Shown piece by piece: positions 29,435 to 38,407 of a stretch of DNA of 64,000 nt; positions within the stretch are counted from its first letter, which is position 1; every line of letters starts with the position of its first letter. The notes beneath the pieces were generated by a model, which saw only the letters and a list, made by a program, of their open reading frames with translations, was not told the DNA's origin and ran no database searches. Both the position numbers and the translations under genes were made by a program. Origin of the DNA: Gloeomargaritales cyanobacterium VI4D9 (lineage in GTDB: Bacteria; Cyanobacteriota; Cyanobacteriia; Gloeomargaritales; Gloeomargaritaceae); assembly GCA_927797885.1 (NCBI GenBank), contig OV696605.1, positions 1,649,157 through 1,713,156 of the forward strand. The letters run 5' to 3'.

Positions 29435-29946
29435 ATTTTTCCCTCAAGCGCAACACCATTCTGATTGCCCTACAAATTTCCCTGACCGCCCTGGTTGCGT
29501 ATTTGATCGGATTTTATACCAACAAAACCCCGGATACAGGCAATGCCAGTATTGGTGGCTTATGGGCGGCGACTACCGCTATTGTGGTTCTGCAAGCCAG
29601 CCGCCAGGAAACCTTTGCTATGGCAAGCCTACGGATTCTGGGGTCAGGGATTGGCTCTTTGGTCAGTGCCCTCTACCTTTCTATCTTACCCTTTAGTCCC
29701 TGGGGAATGGGATTATGTATTTTTGTAACTGTTTTGCTCTGCCATTTGGTGCGGATTCCCGACCATGCCCGTTTAGCGTCCCTCACGGTAGCGATTGTTA
29801 TGGTGGTAGCGGGCAACCATCCCCATCTTTCCCCCGCCGTCAATGCTGGTCTGCGGTTTGCCGAGTCTTCCATCGGTACAGCGGTCGCCATGTTGGCTAT
29901 CTTAATTTGGGAACGGAATTCCCTGCCAAAAGATAACAACAGTTAA
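29431..29946 (+). CDS. FUSC-type (aromatic acid exporter family) membrane protein
   Basis: This 171-residue protein has about five membrane helices and resembles the membrane half of FUSC/ArAE-type proteins: a start like KRNTILIALQISLTALVAYL, then GGLWAATTAIVVLQASRQET and RILGSGIGSLVSALYL. The soluble C-terminal domain found in larger members is absent, so it is a short form of the kind sometimes annotated as DUF939-like. Substrate is unknown. The region downstream is filled with repeats, so it is probably the last gene of its unit. Confidence 0.78.
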   Translation: MNFSLKRNTILIALQISLTALVAYLIGFYTNKTPDTGNASIGGLWAATTAIVVLQASRQETFAMASLRILGSGIGSLVSALYLSILPFSPWGMGLCIFVTVLLCHLVRIPDHARLASLTVAIVMVVAGNHPHLSPAVNAGLRFAESSIGTAVAMLAILIWERNSLPKDNNS

Positions 29947-30060
29947 TCGGTAAACGTAACGACCGAAAGGATTTTGAGTGTTTATTGCAGTACAACATCG
30001 GGCATCTCTATAGCTAAGCAGGCAAAGGTTGGCATATAGAGCAGATGACTGAATCTATAA

Positions 30061-30170
30061 GGGGAACCTCTATTTATTGATTTTTGTACTTACATGACTG
30101 GCTTGGAAGCCCCATTTTCTCCTTGGCGATTATCAATAATCCTGGGGGCATTCTCAATAGTCATGAATTA
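30061..30170 (+). repeat. R2 repeat, right end missing
   Basis: It begins GGGGAACCTCTATTTATTG and matches the complete copy at 49787 up to GTCATGAATTA, where a duplicated TGGAGGGAGA takes over. Confidence 0.85.
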
Positions 30171-30220
30171 TGGAGGGAGATGGAGGGAGAAAGATGAGTG
30201 TTGTGGTTTTACAGCAATCC

Positions 30221-30321
30221 TATAGCAATCCTAAATAAGAATGGAACAGGGGTCGCAGGGGCACCGCCCCCGTCCCTGGTTCTGGGAAATTTGTGTTCGT
30301 TAATCAAATAGGATTGCTATA
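30221..30321 (-). repeat. R1 repeat
   Basis: A complete copy in the orientation seen at 18083. Confidence 0.9.
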
Positions 30322-30413
30322 TTTTCTCGTTTTGACAAATTGACCAAAAACTTCTTGAGCTTTCTCTACTTTGTCGGTGCCCTCTTCTGGCTTAAATAAA
30401 AGACTAACACAAC

Positions 30414-31745
30414 CTAATACTTCAACCAAACTGTCACCAACTGCGGGAAACGAATAATTAACACTAACAAAACCAATTGCAACCCAATGAAGGGAATCAC
30501 GCCCCGATAAATCTGCCCGGTGGTCACGGTAGGCGGTGCCACACTTTTGAGATAAAACAGGGCAAACCCAAACGGTGGTGTTAAAAAAGAAGTTTGCAAA
30601 TTCGCCCCCAACAACACCCCAAACCAGACCAAATCCGTCCCCAATTGTTGTGCCGCCGGGATGAGTAAAGGTACGACAATAAAGGCAATTTCAAAAAAAT
30701 CAATGAAAAATCCCAGCAGAAACACTAAGCCCATACTAAATAACAAAAAACCCGCCCGTCCCCCCGGCAAATTCAACAGCAATTCATACACGAACTGATC
30801 CCCATGCACCCCCCGAAACACCAAACTAAACGCCGTTGAACCAATCAAAATCATCATCACCAAACTGGTCGTTCGCACCGTCGCCTCACAAGCCCGCCAC
30901 CCCATCGCCCAGGAGAGTTTTCCCTCCCAAATTGCCAACAGCAACGCCCCCAAACAGCCCACTGCCCCGGCTTCCGTCGGCGTGGCAATGCCAAAAAAAA
31001 TGCTCCCCAACACCAACAACACCAGCCCCAGGGGGGGAACCACCGCCCGCAGGACGCTTAGGAACGGTTCTTTGGGTAAATCCGTTAAAGCCGGAGCCAG
31101 ATGGGGACGGAAATAAGCCAGAATCGTTGTATAAATGATGTACATTGCCGTCAGGGTCAACCCCGGCAGGAGCGAACCCACAAACAAATCCCCCACCGAC
31201 ACCCCCAACTGGTCGCCCAGCACCACCAGCACCACACTCGGCGGGATGATCTGCCCCAGCGTCCCGGAAGCGGCGATTACCCCCGTTGCCAACTCGGTTT
31301 GATAGCCATAGCGCAACATCACCGGCAGGGAAATCAGCCCCATTGCCACCACCGTCGCCGCTACCACCCCCGTCGTTGCCGCCAGCAATGCCCCCACCAC
31401 AATCACCGCCACCCCTAGCCCCCCCCGCAGGCGACCGAACCAGCCCCCCATCACGGTCAACAGGCGTTCTGCCACCCCCGACTGCTCCAGCAGGGAACCC
31501 AGCAGGATGAAATAGGGAATCGCCAGCAGGGTGTAATTGGACATGATGCCGAAAATCCGGTAGGGCAAAGCGGTGAGAAACAAGGGGTCAAACACCCCCA
31601 ACGCCACCCCCACCAGGGCAAACAAAATTGCCACCCCCCCCAGGGCAAACGCCACCGGATACCCCGTCGCCAGGAAAATCAACGCCCCCACAAACATGAG
31701 CGACCCCAACCAGGTTCCCTCATCCATGCCACCGCCGCCACCCAC
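30414..31745 (-). CDS. TRAP transporter large permease (DctM family)
   Basis: The protein of 437-443 residues has about 12-13 membrane helices and the DctM signatures GVVAATVVAMGLISLPVMLRYGY and IPPSVVLVVLGDQLG. TRAP systems import organic acids using an ion gradient, with a binding protein, small permease and large permease. Neither partner lies beside it: upstream is a ubiA-like gene 30 bp away on the same strand. The start may be GTG 31745 or ATG 31727. Substrate is unknown. Confidence 0.93.
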   Translation of the reverse strand: MGGGGGMDEGTWLGSLMFVGALIFLATGYPVAFALGGVAILFALVGVALGVFDPLFLTALPYRIFGIMSNYTLLAIPYFILLGSLLEQSGVAERLLTVMGGWFGRLRGGLGVAVIVVGALLAATTGVVAATVVAMGLISLPVMLRYGYQTELATGVIAASGTLGQIIPPSVVLVVLGDQLGVSVGDLFVGSLLPGLTLTAMYIIYTTILAYFRPHLAPALTDLPKEPFLSVLRAVVPPLGLVLLVLGSIFFGIATPTEAGAVGCLGALLLAIWEGKLSWAMGWRACEATVRTTSLVMMILIGSTAFSLVFRGVHGDQFVYELLLNLPGGRAGFLLFSMGLVFLLGFFIDFFEIAFIVVPLLIPAAQQLGTDLVWFGVLLGANLQTSFLTPPFGFALFYLKSVAPPTVTTGQIYRGVIPFIGLQLVLLVLIIRFPQLVTVWLKY

Positions 31746-31775
31746 AACCTTTGATTATCCGTTGCCGGGGGACGC

Positions 31776-32642
31776 TTAGCCAATCGGGGGAATGACCATG
31801 CCCAACAATAATAAAAACCCAGTGATCACCTGCTCCCGAAACATCCGGCTATAAACCGATAGGGGTTGCTTTTGCCGCAGCTGCCACACCTGTTTGCCCC
31901 AGACTACTGCCGTCACCGCCACCATCAGATAATAAAAACCGCCTAAGCCCGTCGCCATACCCACACCGGTTAACAAAATTAACGTTATTGCCAATAAAAT
32001 GCCCACCGCTAAAGGGGTATGCCGCCCAAAAAACCGGGCACTGGAATAAATCCCCAAACGTGCGTCATCGTCCCGATCCGGCAGGGCGTAAATCGTGTCA
32101 AACCCCAGCGTCCAGCACCACACCGCCCCCCACAGCCACCAGGTCACCCCCGTCACCGTGCCCGTCACCGCCGCCCAGGGGATGAGAACCGCAAACCCCC
32201 ACGCCGTGGCCAAGACCGCCTGGGGCACCGGACACCAGCGTTTCGCCGAAGGATAAAGCACCATCACCGGCACCGCCAGTACCGCCAGGGCAAACCCCAA
32301 GGGATTCAGATACCGTGCCAACCCGTAGGCACAGGCAAACCCCACCCCCGCCACCGCCCCCGCCAGCCAGAGGGGAATGTGCCCCTGCGCCAAAGGTCGT
32401 TGCGCCGTCCGTTGCACCTGAGCATCCAAGCGGTGATCCCACAAATCATTCACCACACACCCCGCCGCACTCGTGGCTACCGCCCCCAACACCACCACCA
32501 CCAGCAAATCCCAGGGCGGACGACCCCCACTCGCCAGCACCAGCGACCACAGGGCGGGCACCAGCAAAATCAGCCGTCCCGTCGGCTTATCCCAGCGCAA
32601 CAGGCGGATCAGGTGGCTCAAACCTGGGGAAAACATACGCAT
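31776..32642 (-). CDS. ubiA: UbiA-family prenyltransferase (4-hydroxybenzoate type, plastoquinone pathway)
   Basis: The 288-residue protein has about eight membrane helices and both Asp-rich motifs of the family: NDLWDHRLD near residue 65 and DRDDDARLG near residue 190. It attaches a polyprenyl chain to an aromatic acid; in cyanobacteria this enzyme serves plastoquinone synthesis. Its stop lies 30 bp before the TRAP permease start, so they may share a transcript. An alternative ATG is two codons in. Confidence 0.93.
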   Translation of the reverse strand: MRMFSPGLSHLIRLLRWDKPTGRLILLVPALWSLVLASGGRPPWDLLVVVVLGAVATSAAGCVVNDLWDHRLDAQVQRTAQRPLAQGHIPLWLAGAVAGVGFACAYGLARYLNPLGFALAVLAVPVMVLYPSAKRWCPVPQAVLATAWGFAVLIPWAAVTGTVTGVTWWLWGAVWCWTLGFDTIYALPDRDDDARLGIYSSARFFGRHTPLAVGILLAITLILLTGVGMATGLGGFYYLMVAVTAVVWGKQVWQLRQKQPLSVYSRMFREQVITGFLLLLGMVIPPIG

Positions 32643-32736
32643 AGGCGAAGTTCATGGGATAATTGTAACGCTCTCTAAAATTCTTAATGATTTTTTTATG
32701 ATGGGTTCCGCCAGGGATAGGGGATAGGATGCGCCG

Positions 32737-34362
32737 GTGAAACTCCTACTTTTTTTAGTACAGACCGCCGGGTGGCAGGTGGCATTGGCGATCATCACCG
32801 GGTTTCTCAGCGGCGGGAGCAGTGCCGGTTTGATTGCCCTGATCAGCCGTGCCCTGGTCGAAGGAGTCACCCCCCTGGTCATCCTTGCTTTTATCGGTTT
32901 AGCCGGGATTGCCCTCACCACCAGCATTATTTCCCAGGTAATGCTGATTCGTCTGTCCCAGCGGGCGGTTTTTGACCTCCGCCTCCATTTGAGCCGCCAA
33001 ATGCTTCGTGCCGAACTTGCCCACCTGGAGCAACTGGGCACCCCCCGCCTCCTGGCGACCCTAACCGAGGATGTGCAAGCCGTCGCCAATGCGGTTTTTG
33101 CCATCCCTTTTCTGTGTATTGATGCCGCCATTGTCCTGGGCAGTCTCGTATATATTACCTGGCTCTCCTGGCAGGTTTTATTCATGGTGGTGGGGTTAAC
33201 CACCGTTGCGATTGGCAGTTGTCAATTTTTCACCCATTTAGGCAGTCAATCCCTCGCCCGTGCCCGGGAAAAACAGGATCATTTATTCCAGGATTTCCAA
33301 GGGTTAACCCAAGGGATCAAAGAACTTAAACTTCATGCCCAAAAACAACAGGTATTTTTACACGAACATTTGATGGTTCATGCCCAGGAATTTCGCCGCC
33401 ACAGTATCATCGGTTTAACCTATTTCGCCAGCACCTCCAGTTTAGGAAAACTAATTTTCTTTTTCGCCATCGGTTTTGTGCTCTTTAGCCTGCCAAAACT
33501 CATTACCCTCAATCCCCAAACCCTTTCCGGCTATGTGTTAATTTTCACCTATTTAATGCTCCCAATGGAGAATTTAGTGAACAATTTACCCACCCTCAGT
33601 CGGGCAGGTGTCGCCCTAGAAAAAATCACCTCCTTGGGTTTATCCCTCTCCGGTTCTAGTGAATTGGAAACCGTAGCACAACCAATCCGACAATCATGGC
33701 AAAAACTGGAATTGCGAGAAGTTGTACATCAGTATCCATCCTCTCAAGATGACCAACCGTTCTGTTTTGGTCCTGTGAGTTTAACGATTGTGCCCGGTGA
33801 AATTGTCATGATTATTGGCGGCAATGGCAGTGGTAAATCCACCCTAGCGAAGCTAATTACGGGTTTATATACCCCCAAATCCGGGGCAATTTATTTCGAT
33901 GATACCCTCATTGATGCCCAAAACCGCCATTGGTATCGGCAACATTTCGCCGTCGTTTTTTCCGATTTTTACCTCTTTGAGAGCCTACTGGGTTTGGGAG
34001 GGGATCAAGAACTTGTTTATCAATATCTCAAACAACTACAAATAGACCATAAAGTTACGATTAAAAACGGGCAATTTTCCACCACCGCCCTCTCCCAAGG
34101 ACAACGGAAACGTCTAGGTTTACTGATTGCTTATTTAGAAAACCGACCTATCTATCTCTTTGACGAATGGGCCGCGGATCAAGACCCCCGGTTTAAGGAG
34201 TTTTTTTACACAGAATTTCTGCCCAATTTGCGGGCGCAAGGGAAAACAATTTTAGTGATCAGCCACGACGATCACTATTTTCACATCGCTGACCATCTAA
34301 TTAAGTTGGACTATGGCCGAATTGAATATGATAAGTACATGGATGCACCCATAAAACTTTGA
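32737..34362 (+). CDS. Cyclic-peptide-type ABC exporter (fused membrane and ATPase domains)
   Basis: The 541-residue protein has six membrane helices (1-300) followed by an ABC ATPase. Motifs are Walker A IGGNGSGKST near residue 365, signature LSQGQRKRLG near residue 451, Walker B PIYLFDEWAADQDP near residue 471, and an H-loop VISHDDH near residue 504. The layout and DEWAADQDP match the SyrD/PvdE subfamily that exports cyclic peptides or siderophore precursors. No peptide synthetase is nearby. The start is GTG with GATAGGGGATAGG upstream. Substrate is unknown. Confidence 0.9.
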   Translation: MKLLLFLVQTAGWQVALAIITGFLSGGSSAGLIALISRALVEGVTPLVILAFIGLAGIALTTSIISQVMLIRLSQRAVFDLRLHLSRQMLRAELAHLEQLGTPRLLATLTEDVQAVANAVFAIPFLCIDAAIVLGSLVYITWLSWQVLFMVVGLTTVAIGSCQFFTHLGSQSLARAREKQDHLFQDFQGLTQGIKELKLHAQKQQVFLHEHLMVHAQEFRRHSIIGLTYFASTSSLGKLIFFFAIGFVLFSLPKLITLNPQTLSGYVLIFTYLMLPMENLVNNLPTLSRAGVALEKITSLGLSLSGSSELETVAQPIRQSWQKLELREVVHQYPSSQDDQPFCFGPVSLTIVPGEIVMIIGGNGSGKSTLAKLITGLYTPKSGAIYFDDTLIDAQNRHWYRQHFAVVFSDFYLFESLLGLGGDQELVYQYLKQLQIDHKVTIKNGQFSTTALSQGQRKRLGLLIAYLENRPIYLFDEWAADQDPRFKEFFYTEFLPNLRAQGKTILVISHDDHYFHIADHLIKLDYGRIEYDKYMDAPIKL

Positions 34363-34372
34363 GCCATCTCTA

Positions 34373-34668
34373 GGGTACCTCTACTTATTGATTTTTGTAC
34401 TTACACGGCAGGTTCGGAAGCCCGATTGCCTCGTTGGTAATTATCAATGATGTAGGGGTCATTCTCAATAGCTGTGAATTGATAGAGGTGTCCTTTATTA
34501 ATTAAAGGATACAAAAAGCCTTGATTATCCTATAGGCTTACTATGATTGACCTACGGCAAGTGGGGTTCGACTGTATCTCGCTAGAATGCCCAATACTAT
34601 CGAGAATCAAGTCTGGGGATGGTGCCCCTGCGACCCTTATTGCAAACTCAGTTGGGGTTGCTATACTT
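34373..34668. repeat. R2, partial R3a and degraded R1 in a row
   Basis: R2 spans 34373-34493 and is nearly complete, with ends GGGTACCTCTAC and GATAGAGGTGTCC. R3a (34499-34583) lacks its far end. A degraded R1 core (GGTGCCCCTGCGACC) and end (GGTTGCTATA) follow up to 34668. The block lies upstream of the ccmK-like gene. Confidence 0.8.
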
Positions 34669-34823
34669 CTGAATGAGTAGGGGTATCCCAAATTCTCCAA
34701 GCCGAGTCCGAAGGCGATGTTTCTACTGCCCACAGGCGGGATGATTTTATCTTCAGGTGCGGTGAGCATTTGCGTTGGCTTGGCTTCCCAGGCGATAATG
34801 CCTCCAGTGAGCTTTGGGGAACT

Positions 34824-35153
34824 ATGTCGGTAGCGTTGGGAATGGTTGAGGTGTTGGGGACACCCCCGACCCTGGCGGTGGCGGACGTGATGGTGAAGGC
34901 GGGGCGGGTGACCCTGGTGTACTGCGAACGGGTGAGCGGTGCCTACATGACGGTGATCGTGCGAGGGGATGTCTCCGAGGTAAAAATGGCGGTGGCGGCT
35001 GGGGTGGAGGCGGCGAAAAAGGTACTGCCCTACAACCAACCCAAGGAGAAAACCCTCCTGCTTTCCTATCACATTATTCCCCGTCCGCATCCGAATTTGG
35101 AGCGGGTGTTACCCATTGCCTACCGCCCGGCGGTGGAACGGTTCCGGGTATGA
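34824..35153 (+). CDS. ccmK: CcmK-type carboxysome shell protein (BMC-H)
   Basis: The 109-residue protein is a single bacterial-microcompartment domain, starting [12 protein letters not shown] and ending with [18 protein letters not shown], the CcmK hallmark. Such proteins form hexameric tiles of the carboxysome shell. Compared with CcmK2 and CcmK4, the pore-facing loop reads ERVSGAY and the segment before the last strand is longer and charged ([10 protein letters not shown] instead of NGGEV). These features favour a minor paralogue such as CcmK3. ATG 34824 is chosen over the ATG at 34770 because the CcmK homology begins there and GGGGA precedes it. The stop overlaps argH (ATGA). No other shell gene is present. 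Confidence 0.9.
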   Translation: MSVALGMVEVLGTPPTLAVADVMVKAGRVTLVYCERVSGAYMTVIVRGDVSEVKMAVAAGVEAAKKVLPYNQPKEKTLLLSYHIIPRPHPNLERVLPIAYRPAVERFRV

Positions 35154-36520
35154 GCCAGCCCTGGAGCCAGCGGTTTGATTCGCCCTTACATCCGGTGATT
35201 GAGGCGTTTAATGCCAGCATTGATTTTGACTTGGCGCTCCTGCCGGTGGATGTACGGGGTTCCCAGGCGCACGCCCGGATGTTGGCACGCCAGGGCATTA
35301 TTACCCCAGAGGAAGGGGAGCGGTTGGTGCAGGGGTTGGCGCAGATTCTGCGGGAGTACGAGCAGGGCACTTTTCCCGCCCAGGGGGAGGATGTGCATTT
35401 GGCGGTGGAACGCCGTCTGACCGAATTGGTGGGGGAGATGGGCAAAAAACTCCACACCGCCCGTTCCCGCAACGACCAGGTGGCGACGGATTTGCGTTTG
35501 TACCTGCGGGAAGCTATTGATGAGGTGACGGAACAACTGCGGCGGTTCCAACAGGTTTTGTGTGGGGTGGCGGCAGCGCACGTGGAAACCCTGATCCCCG
35601 GGTATACCCACTTACAGCGGGCGCAACCGGTGAGTTTGGCGCATCATCTTTTGGCTTATTTCGAGATGTTTCAGCGGGACAAAATCCGCCTCCAGGAAAT
35701 CCGACAACGGGTGAACATTTCCCCTTTGGGAGCGGGGGCGTTGGCGGGAACCACCTTTCCCATTGACCGGGAATATACGGCGGAATTGTTGGGCTTTCAG
35801 GGGGTATGTGCCAACAGTTTGGATGCGGTGAGCGACCGGGATTTTGTGGTGGAATTTTTAACGGCGGCGAGTTTAATTTTGGTGCATTTAAGCCGGATGT
35901 CGGAAGAGTTAATTCTCTGGTCATCCCAGGAATTTGGTTTTATCCAATGGCAGGATAGTTGTGCCACCGGCTCCAGCATGATGCCCCAGAAAAAAAATCC
36001 CGATGTGCCGGAATTGGTGCGGGGGAAAACCGGGCGGGTTTTTGGGCATTTACAAGCCCTATTGGTGATTCTAAAAGGCTTGCCCTTGGCGTACAATAAA
36101 GACCTGCAAGAGGACAAAGAAGCAGTATTTGATACGGTAAAAACCCTCAAAACCTGTTTAGCCGCTATGACCGTTGTGTGGCAAGAGGGAATCGTTTTTC
36201 AAAAGCAGCGGCTGGCGCAAGCGGTGGAGTCGGATTTGAGTAACGCAACGGATGTGGCTGATTATTTAACTACCAAGGGCGTGCCCTTCCGCTCCGCCTA
36301 TCAAATCACGGGGCAAATTGTCAAATTTTGCGTGAATTCTGGGCGTTTACTCAAGGATTTAACCCTGACGGAATGGCAGGAATTTCACCCCCAATTTGCT
36401 GAGGATATTTACCAGGCGATTACCCCGCAGGAGGTGGTGGCTCGGCGCAATAGTCTGGGAGGAACCGGATTTGCCCAGGTGCAAACGGCTCTGGCAAAAG
36501 CCCAGGCGGACTGTGCGTGA
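35150..36520 (+). CDS. argH: Argininosuccinate lyase
   Basis: The 456-residue protein carries the lyase-superfamily signature [16 protein letters not shown] near residue 279 and TARSRNDQV near residue 103. It cleaves argininosuccinate to arginine and fumarate, the last step of arginine synthesis. The length is normal. It starts in the four-base overlap with the ccmK-like gene. Arginine is also a building block of cyanophycin, whose synthetase lies at 44994. Confidence 0.97.
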   Translation: MSQPWSQRFDSPLHPVIEAFNASIDFDLALLPVDVRGSQAHARMLARQGIITPEEGERLVQGLAQILREYEQGTFPAQGEDVHLAVERRLTELVGEMGKKLHTARSRNDQVATDLRLYLREAIDEVTEQLRRFQQVLCGVAAAHVETLIPGYTHLQRAQPVSLAHHLLAYFEMFQRDKIRLQEIRQRVNISPLGAGALAGTTFPIDREYTAELLGFQGVCANSLDAVSDRDFVVEFLTAASLILVHLSRMSEELILWSSQEFGFIQWQDSCATGSSMMPQKKNPDVPELVRGKTGRVFGHLQALLVILKGLPLAYNKDLQEDKEAVFDTVKTLKTCLAAMTVVWQEGIVFQKQRLAQAVESDLSNATDVADYLTTKGVPFRSAYQITGQIVKFCVNSGRLLKDLTLTEWQEFHPQFAEDIYQAITPQEVVARRNSLGGTGFAQVQTALAKAQADCA

Positions 36521-36611
36521 ATCCCATCCCCCGCTCACCATAACCTTCACATTACTTAACGAAATTAATGACTTAAATTCTCATTAACTGTGATAGGGTA
36601 AATCTTGGGTT

Positions 36612-36708
36612 GTTATTGAGATTTAGTCTTAATAACCAAAGGTCACTCAGTTTGATAAACCTAGCTCTGACTGGGGTTTATGGGTGCCTATAACCCGGTT
36701 GTTATTGA
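36612..36708 (+). promoter_or_regulatory. Dyad and direct repeat upstream of isiA (candidate regulatory site)
   Basis: A dyad GTTATT-N13-AATAAC lies at 36612-36636. A 12-bp direct repeat GGTTGTTATTGA occurs at 36608-36619 and 36697-36708. Just upstream (about 36575-36590) AAATTCTCATTAAC resembles the AT-rich Fur boxes of cyanobacterial isi promoters. isiA is classically repressed by FurA under iron sufficiency; which of these sites matters is inference. Confidence 0.45.
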
Positions 36709-36736
36709 CCCGTTGTTTAGCTAAGGAGTAGCTGCG

Positions 36737-37765
36737 ATGCAAACCTATGGTGAGCCGGAAGTAACCTATGGCTGGTGGGCGGGAAATGCCCGTTTTGCCG
36801 ATAAATCCGGTTTATTTATTGCCGCCCATACTGCGCAAGCGGCGTTGATTACCTTTTGGGCGGGAGCCTTTACCTTATTTGAAATTTCTCGCTTTAATCC
36901 TGCCCAGCCGATGGGGGAACAGGGGTTGATTCTTTTGCCCCATCTCGCCACCTTGGGGTTGGGGGTTGGTCAAGGCGGGCAAATTGTGGACACCTATCCC
37001 TACTTTGTAGTCGGGGCGGTGCATTTGATTTCTTCAGCGGTGCTGGGGGCAGGAGCCTTATTTCACACGTTCAAAGCCCCGGAGGATTTGAAAAATACCA
37101 CCGGGTTTGCCAAACGTTTCCATTTTGAGTGGGAAAATCCGAAACAATTAGGCATCATTTTGGGGCATCATTTGTTGTTTTTGGGCATGGGGGCATTACT
37201 CCTAGTAGCAAAAGCCTGTTGGTGGGGTGGTTTGTACGATGCCGCTACCCAAACCGTGCGTTTGGTGACGAATCCGACCTTAAATCCAGCCGTTATTTAT
37301 GGCTATCAAACCCACTTTGCCAGCTTGGATAATTTAGAGGATTTGGTGGGGGGGCATATTTTTGTCGGCATTCTGTTAATTGCCGGGGGAATTTGGCATA
37401 TTTTAGTGCCGCCCTTGAACTGGGCAAGAAGGGTTTTGTTATTCTCGGGCGAAGCGATTTTGTCCTATTCCCTGGGGGGCATTGCGTTAGCAGGGTTCGT
37501 CGCCGCCTATTTTTGTGCGGTGAATACGTTTGCCTATCCGCCGGAATTTTATGGTCCGGTTTTAGAGGTCAAATTGGGGATTACACCCTATTTTGCCGAC
37601 ACGGTAAAACTGCCCTACGGTACCTACACATCCCGGTCGTGGTTGGCAAATGCCCATTTTTTCCTAGCCTTTTTCTTTTTACAGGGTCATTTATGGCACG
37701 CTTTACGGGCATTGGGGTTTGATTTTCGGCGGGTGGAACGGGCACTGAATTCTATCCAAGTGTGA
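36737..37765 (+). CDS. isiA: Iron-stress chlorophyll-binding protein IsiA (CP43')
   Basis: The 342-residue protein has six membrane helices with chlorophyll-ligand histidines, as in CP43, but lacks the large lumenal loop E of true CP43. Its length is that of IsiA. The start [17 protein letters not shown] is typical. Under iron limitation IsiA forms antenna rings around photosystem I. The start is supported by TAAGGAG ten bases upstream. It is followed 87 bp later by flavodoxin, the classical isiAB arrangement. Confidence 0.96.
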   Translation: MQTYGEPEVTYGWWAGNARFADKSGLFIAAHTAQAALITFWAGAFTLFEISRFNPAQPMGEQGLILLPHLATLGLGVGQGGQIVDTYPYFVVGAVHLISSAVLGAGALFHTFKAPEDLKNTTGFAKRFHFEWENPKQLGIILGHHLLFLGMGALLLVAKACWWGGLYDAATQTVRLVTNPTLNPAVIYGYQTHFASLDNLEDLVGGHIFVGILLIAGGIWHILVPPLNWARRVLLFSGEAILSYSLGGIALAGFVAAYFCAVNTFAYPPEFYGPVLEVKLGITPYFADTVKLPYGTYTSRSWLANAHFFLAFFFLQGHLWHALRALGFDFRRVERALNSIQV

Positions 37766-37832
37766 GGCAATGATCGAGAAGTAATCTGTCCAGAAAAATA
37801 AATATCCATTGCCAAGAGAGGAGGACTTTATC

Positions 37833-37907
37833 ATGTTTTTTGAGGCGCAATTATGGCAAAGATTGGTTTATTTTTTGGGACGCAGACGGGCAATACCCAA
37901 ACCGTAG
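37833..37907 (+). other. Short ORF overlapping the isiB start with a strong ribosome site
   Basis: A 24-codon frame starts at ATG 37833 behind the best Shine-Dalgarno in the region (GAGAGGAGGAC) and runs out of frame through the isiB start (ATG 37853) to a TAG at 37905. The flavodoxin start itself has only GAGGCG upstream, which lies within this frame. It may tune isiB translation or be chance. Confidence 0.4.
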
Positions 37908-38368
37908 CTGAACAGATTCAAAAAGCCTTGGGAGGCAGTGCGGTGGTGGATGTGATTGATATTGCCGAAGCCGATGTGGATGATTTCCGTAAATATGAGT
38001 GCATCATCATTGGTTGCCCCACTTGGAATATCGGGGAATTACAGGGGGATTGGCAAGGCTTTTACGATGAATTGGAGGCGATTGATTTTAGTGGCAAAAA
38101 AGTCGCCTACTTTGGGTGCGGTGACCAGGTGGGTTATGCGGACAATTTTCAGGATGCGATTGGCATTTTGGAGGAAATGATTACTTCTTTGGGGGGCAAA
38201 ACCGTGGGATATTGGTCAACGGAAGGCTATGAGTTCAATGCTTCTAAAGCTCTGCGGGGAGACCGGTTTGTGGGTTTGGCTTTGGATGAGGACAATCAAC
38301 CGGAGTTGACAGCCAAACGGATTCAAACCTGGGCACAACAATTAAAAGCTGAATTTGGCTTGTCATAA
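37853..38368 (+). CDS. isiB: Flavodoxin
   Basis: The 171-residue protein is a long-chain flavodoxin: the FMN phosphate loop FFGTQTGNTQT is at residues 7-17, isoalloxazine-side loops are in PTWNIGELQGDW (about 56) and GCGDQVGYADNF (about 98), and the long-chain insertion is present. It replaces ferredoxin as electron carrier when iron is scarce and is co-transcribed with isiA. Start at ATG 37853 gives the conserved MAKIGLFFG. Confidence 0.97.
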   Translation: MAKIGLFFGTQTGNTQTVAEQIQKALGGSAVVDVIDIAEADVDDFRKYECIIIGCPTWNIGELQGDWQGFYDELEAIDFSGKKVAYFGCGDQVGYADNFQDAIGILEEMITSLGGKTVGYWSTEGYEFNASKALRGDRFVGLALDEDNQPELTAKRIQTWAQQLKAEFGLS

Positions 38369-38374
38369 ACGGAT

Positions 38375-38407
38375 AGGGGATAGATGAAATAATAGCGTTT
38401 ATCCCCT
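38375..38407 (+). terminator. Hairpin after isiB, now the target of the IS5 element
   Basis: AGGGGATA (38375-38382) pairs perfectly with TATCCCCT (38400-38407) around a 17-nt loop, seven bases after the isiB stop. The IS5-family element inserted directly after it, and its CCCT target duplication is the last part of the stem. No U-tract follows now. Terminator role is inference. Confidence 0.45.

Larger units (their letters stand above)
29947..30413. other. Convergent intergenic region with R2, R1 and a possible coding remnant
   Basis: The gap holds an R2 copy lacking its right terminus (30061-30170), an extra R1-like end (ACAGCAATCC at 30211) and a full R1 (30221-30321). From 30322 to 30413 the minus strand stays open and reads VLGCVSLLFKPEEGTDKVEK and then AQEVFGQFVKTRK before R1; this may be a remnant of a small gene. 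Confidence 0.6.
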
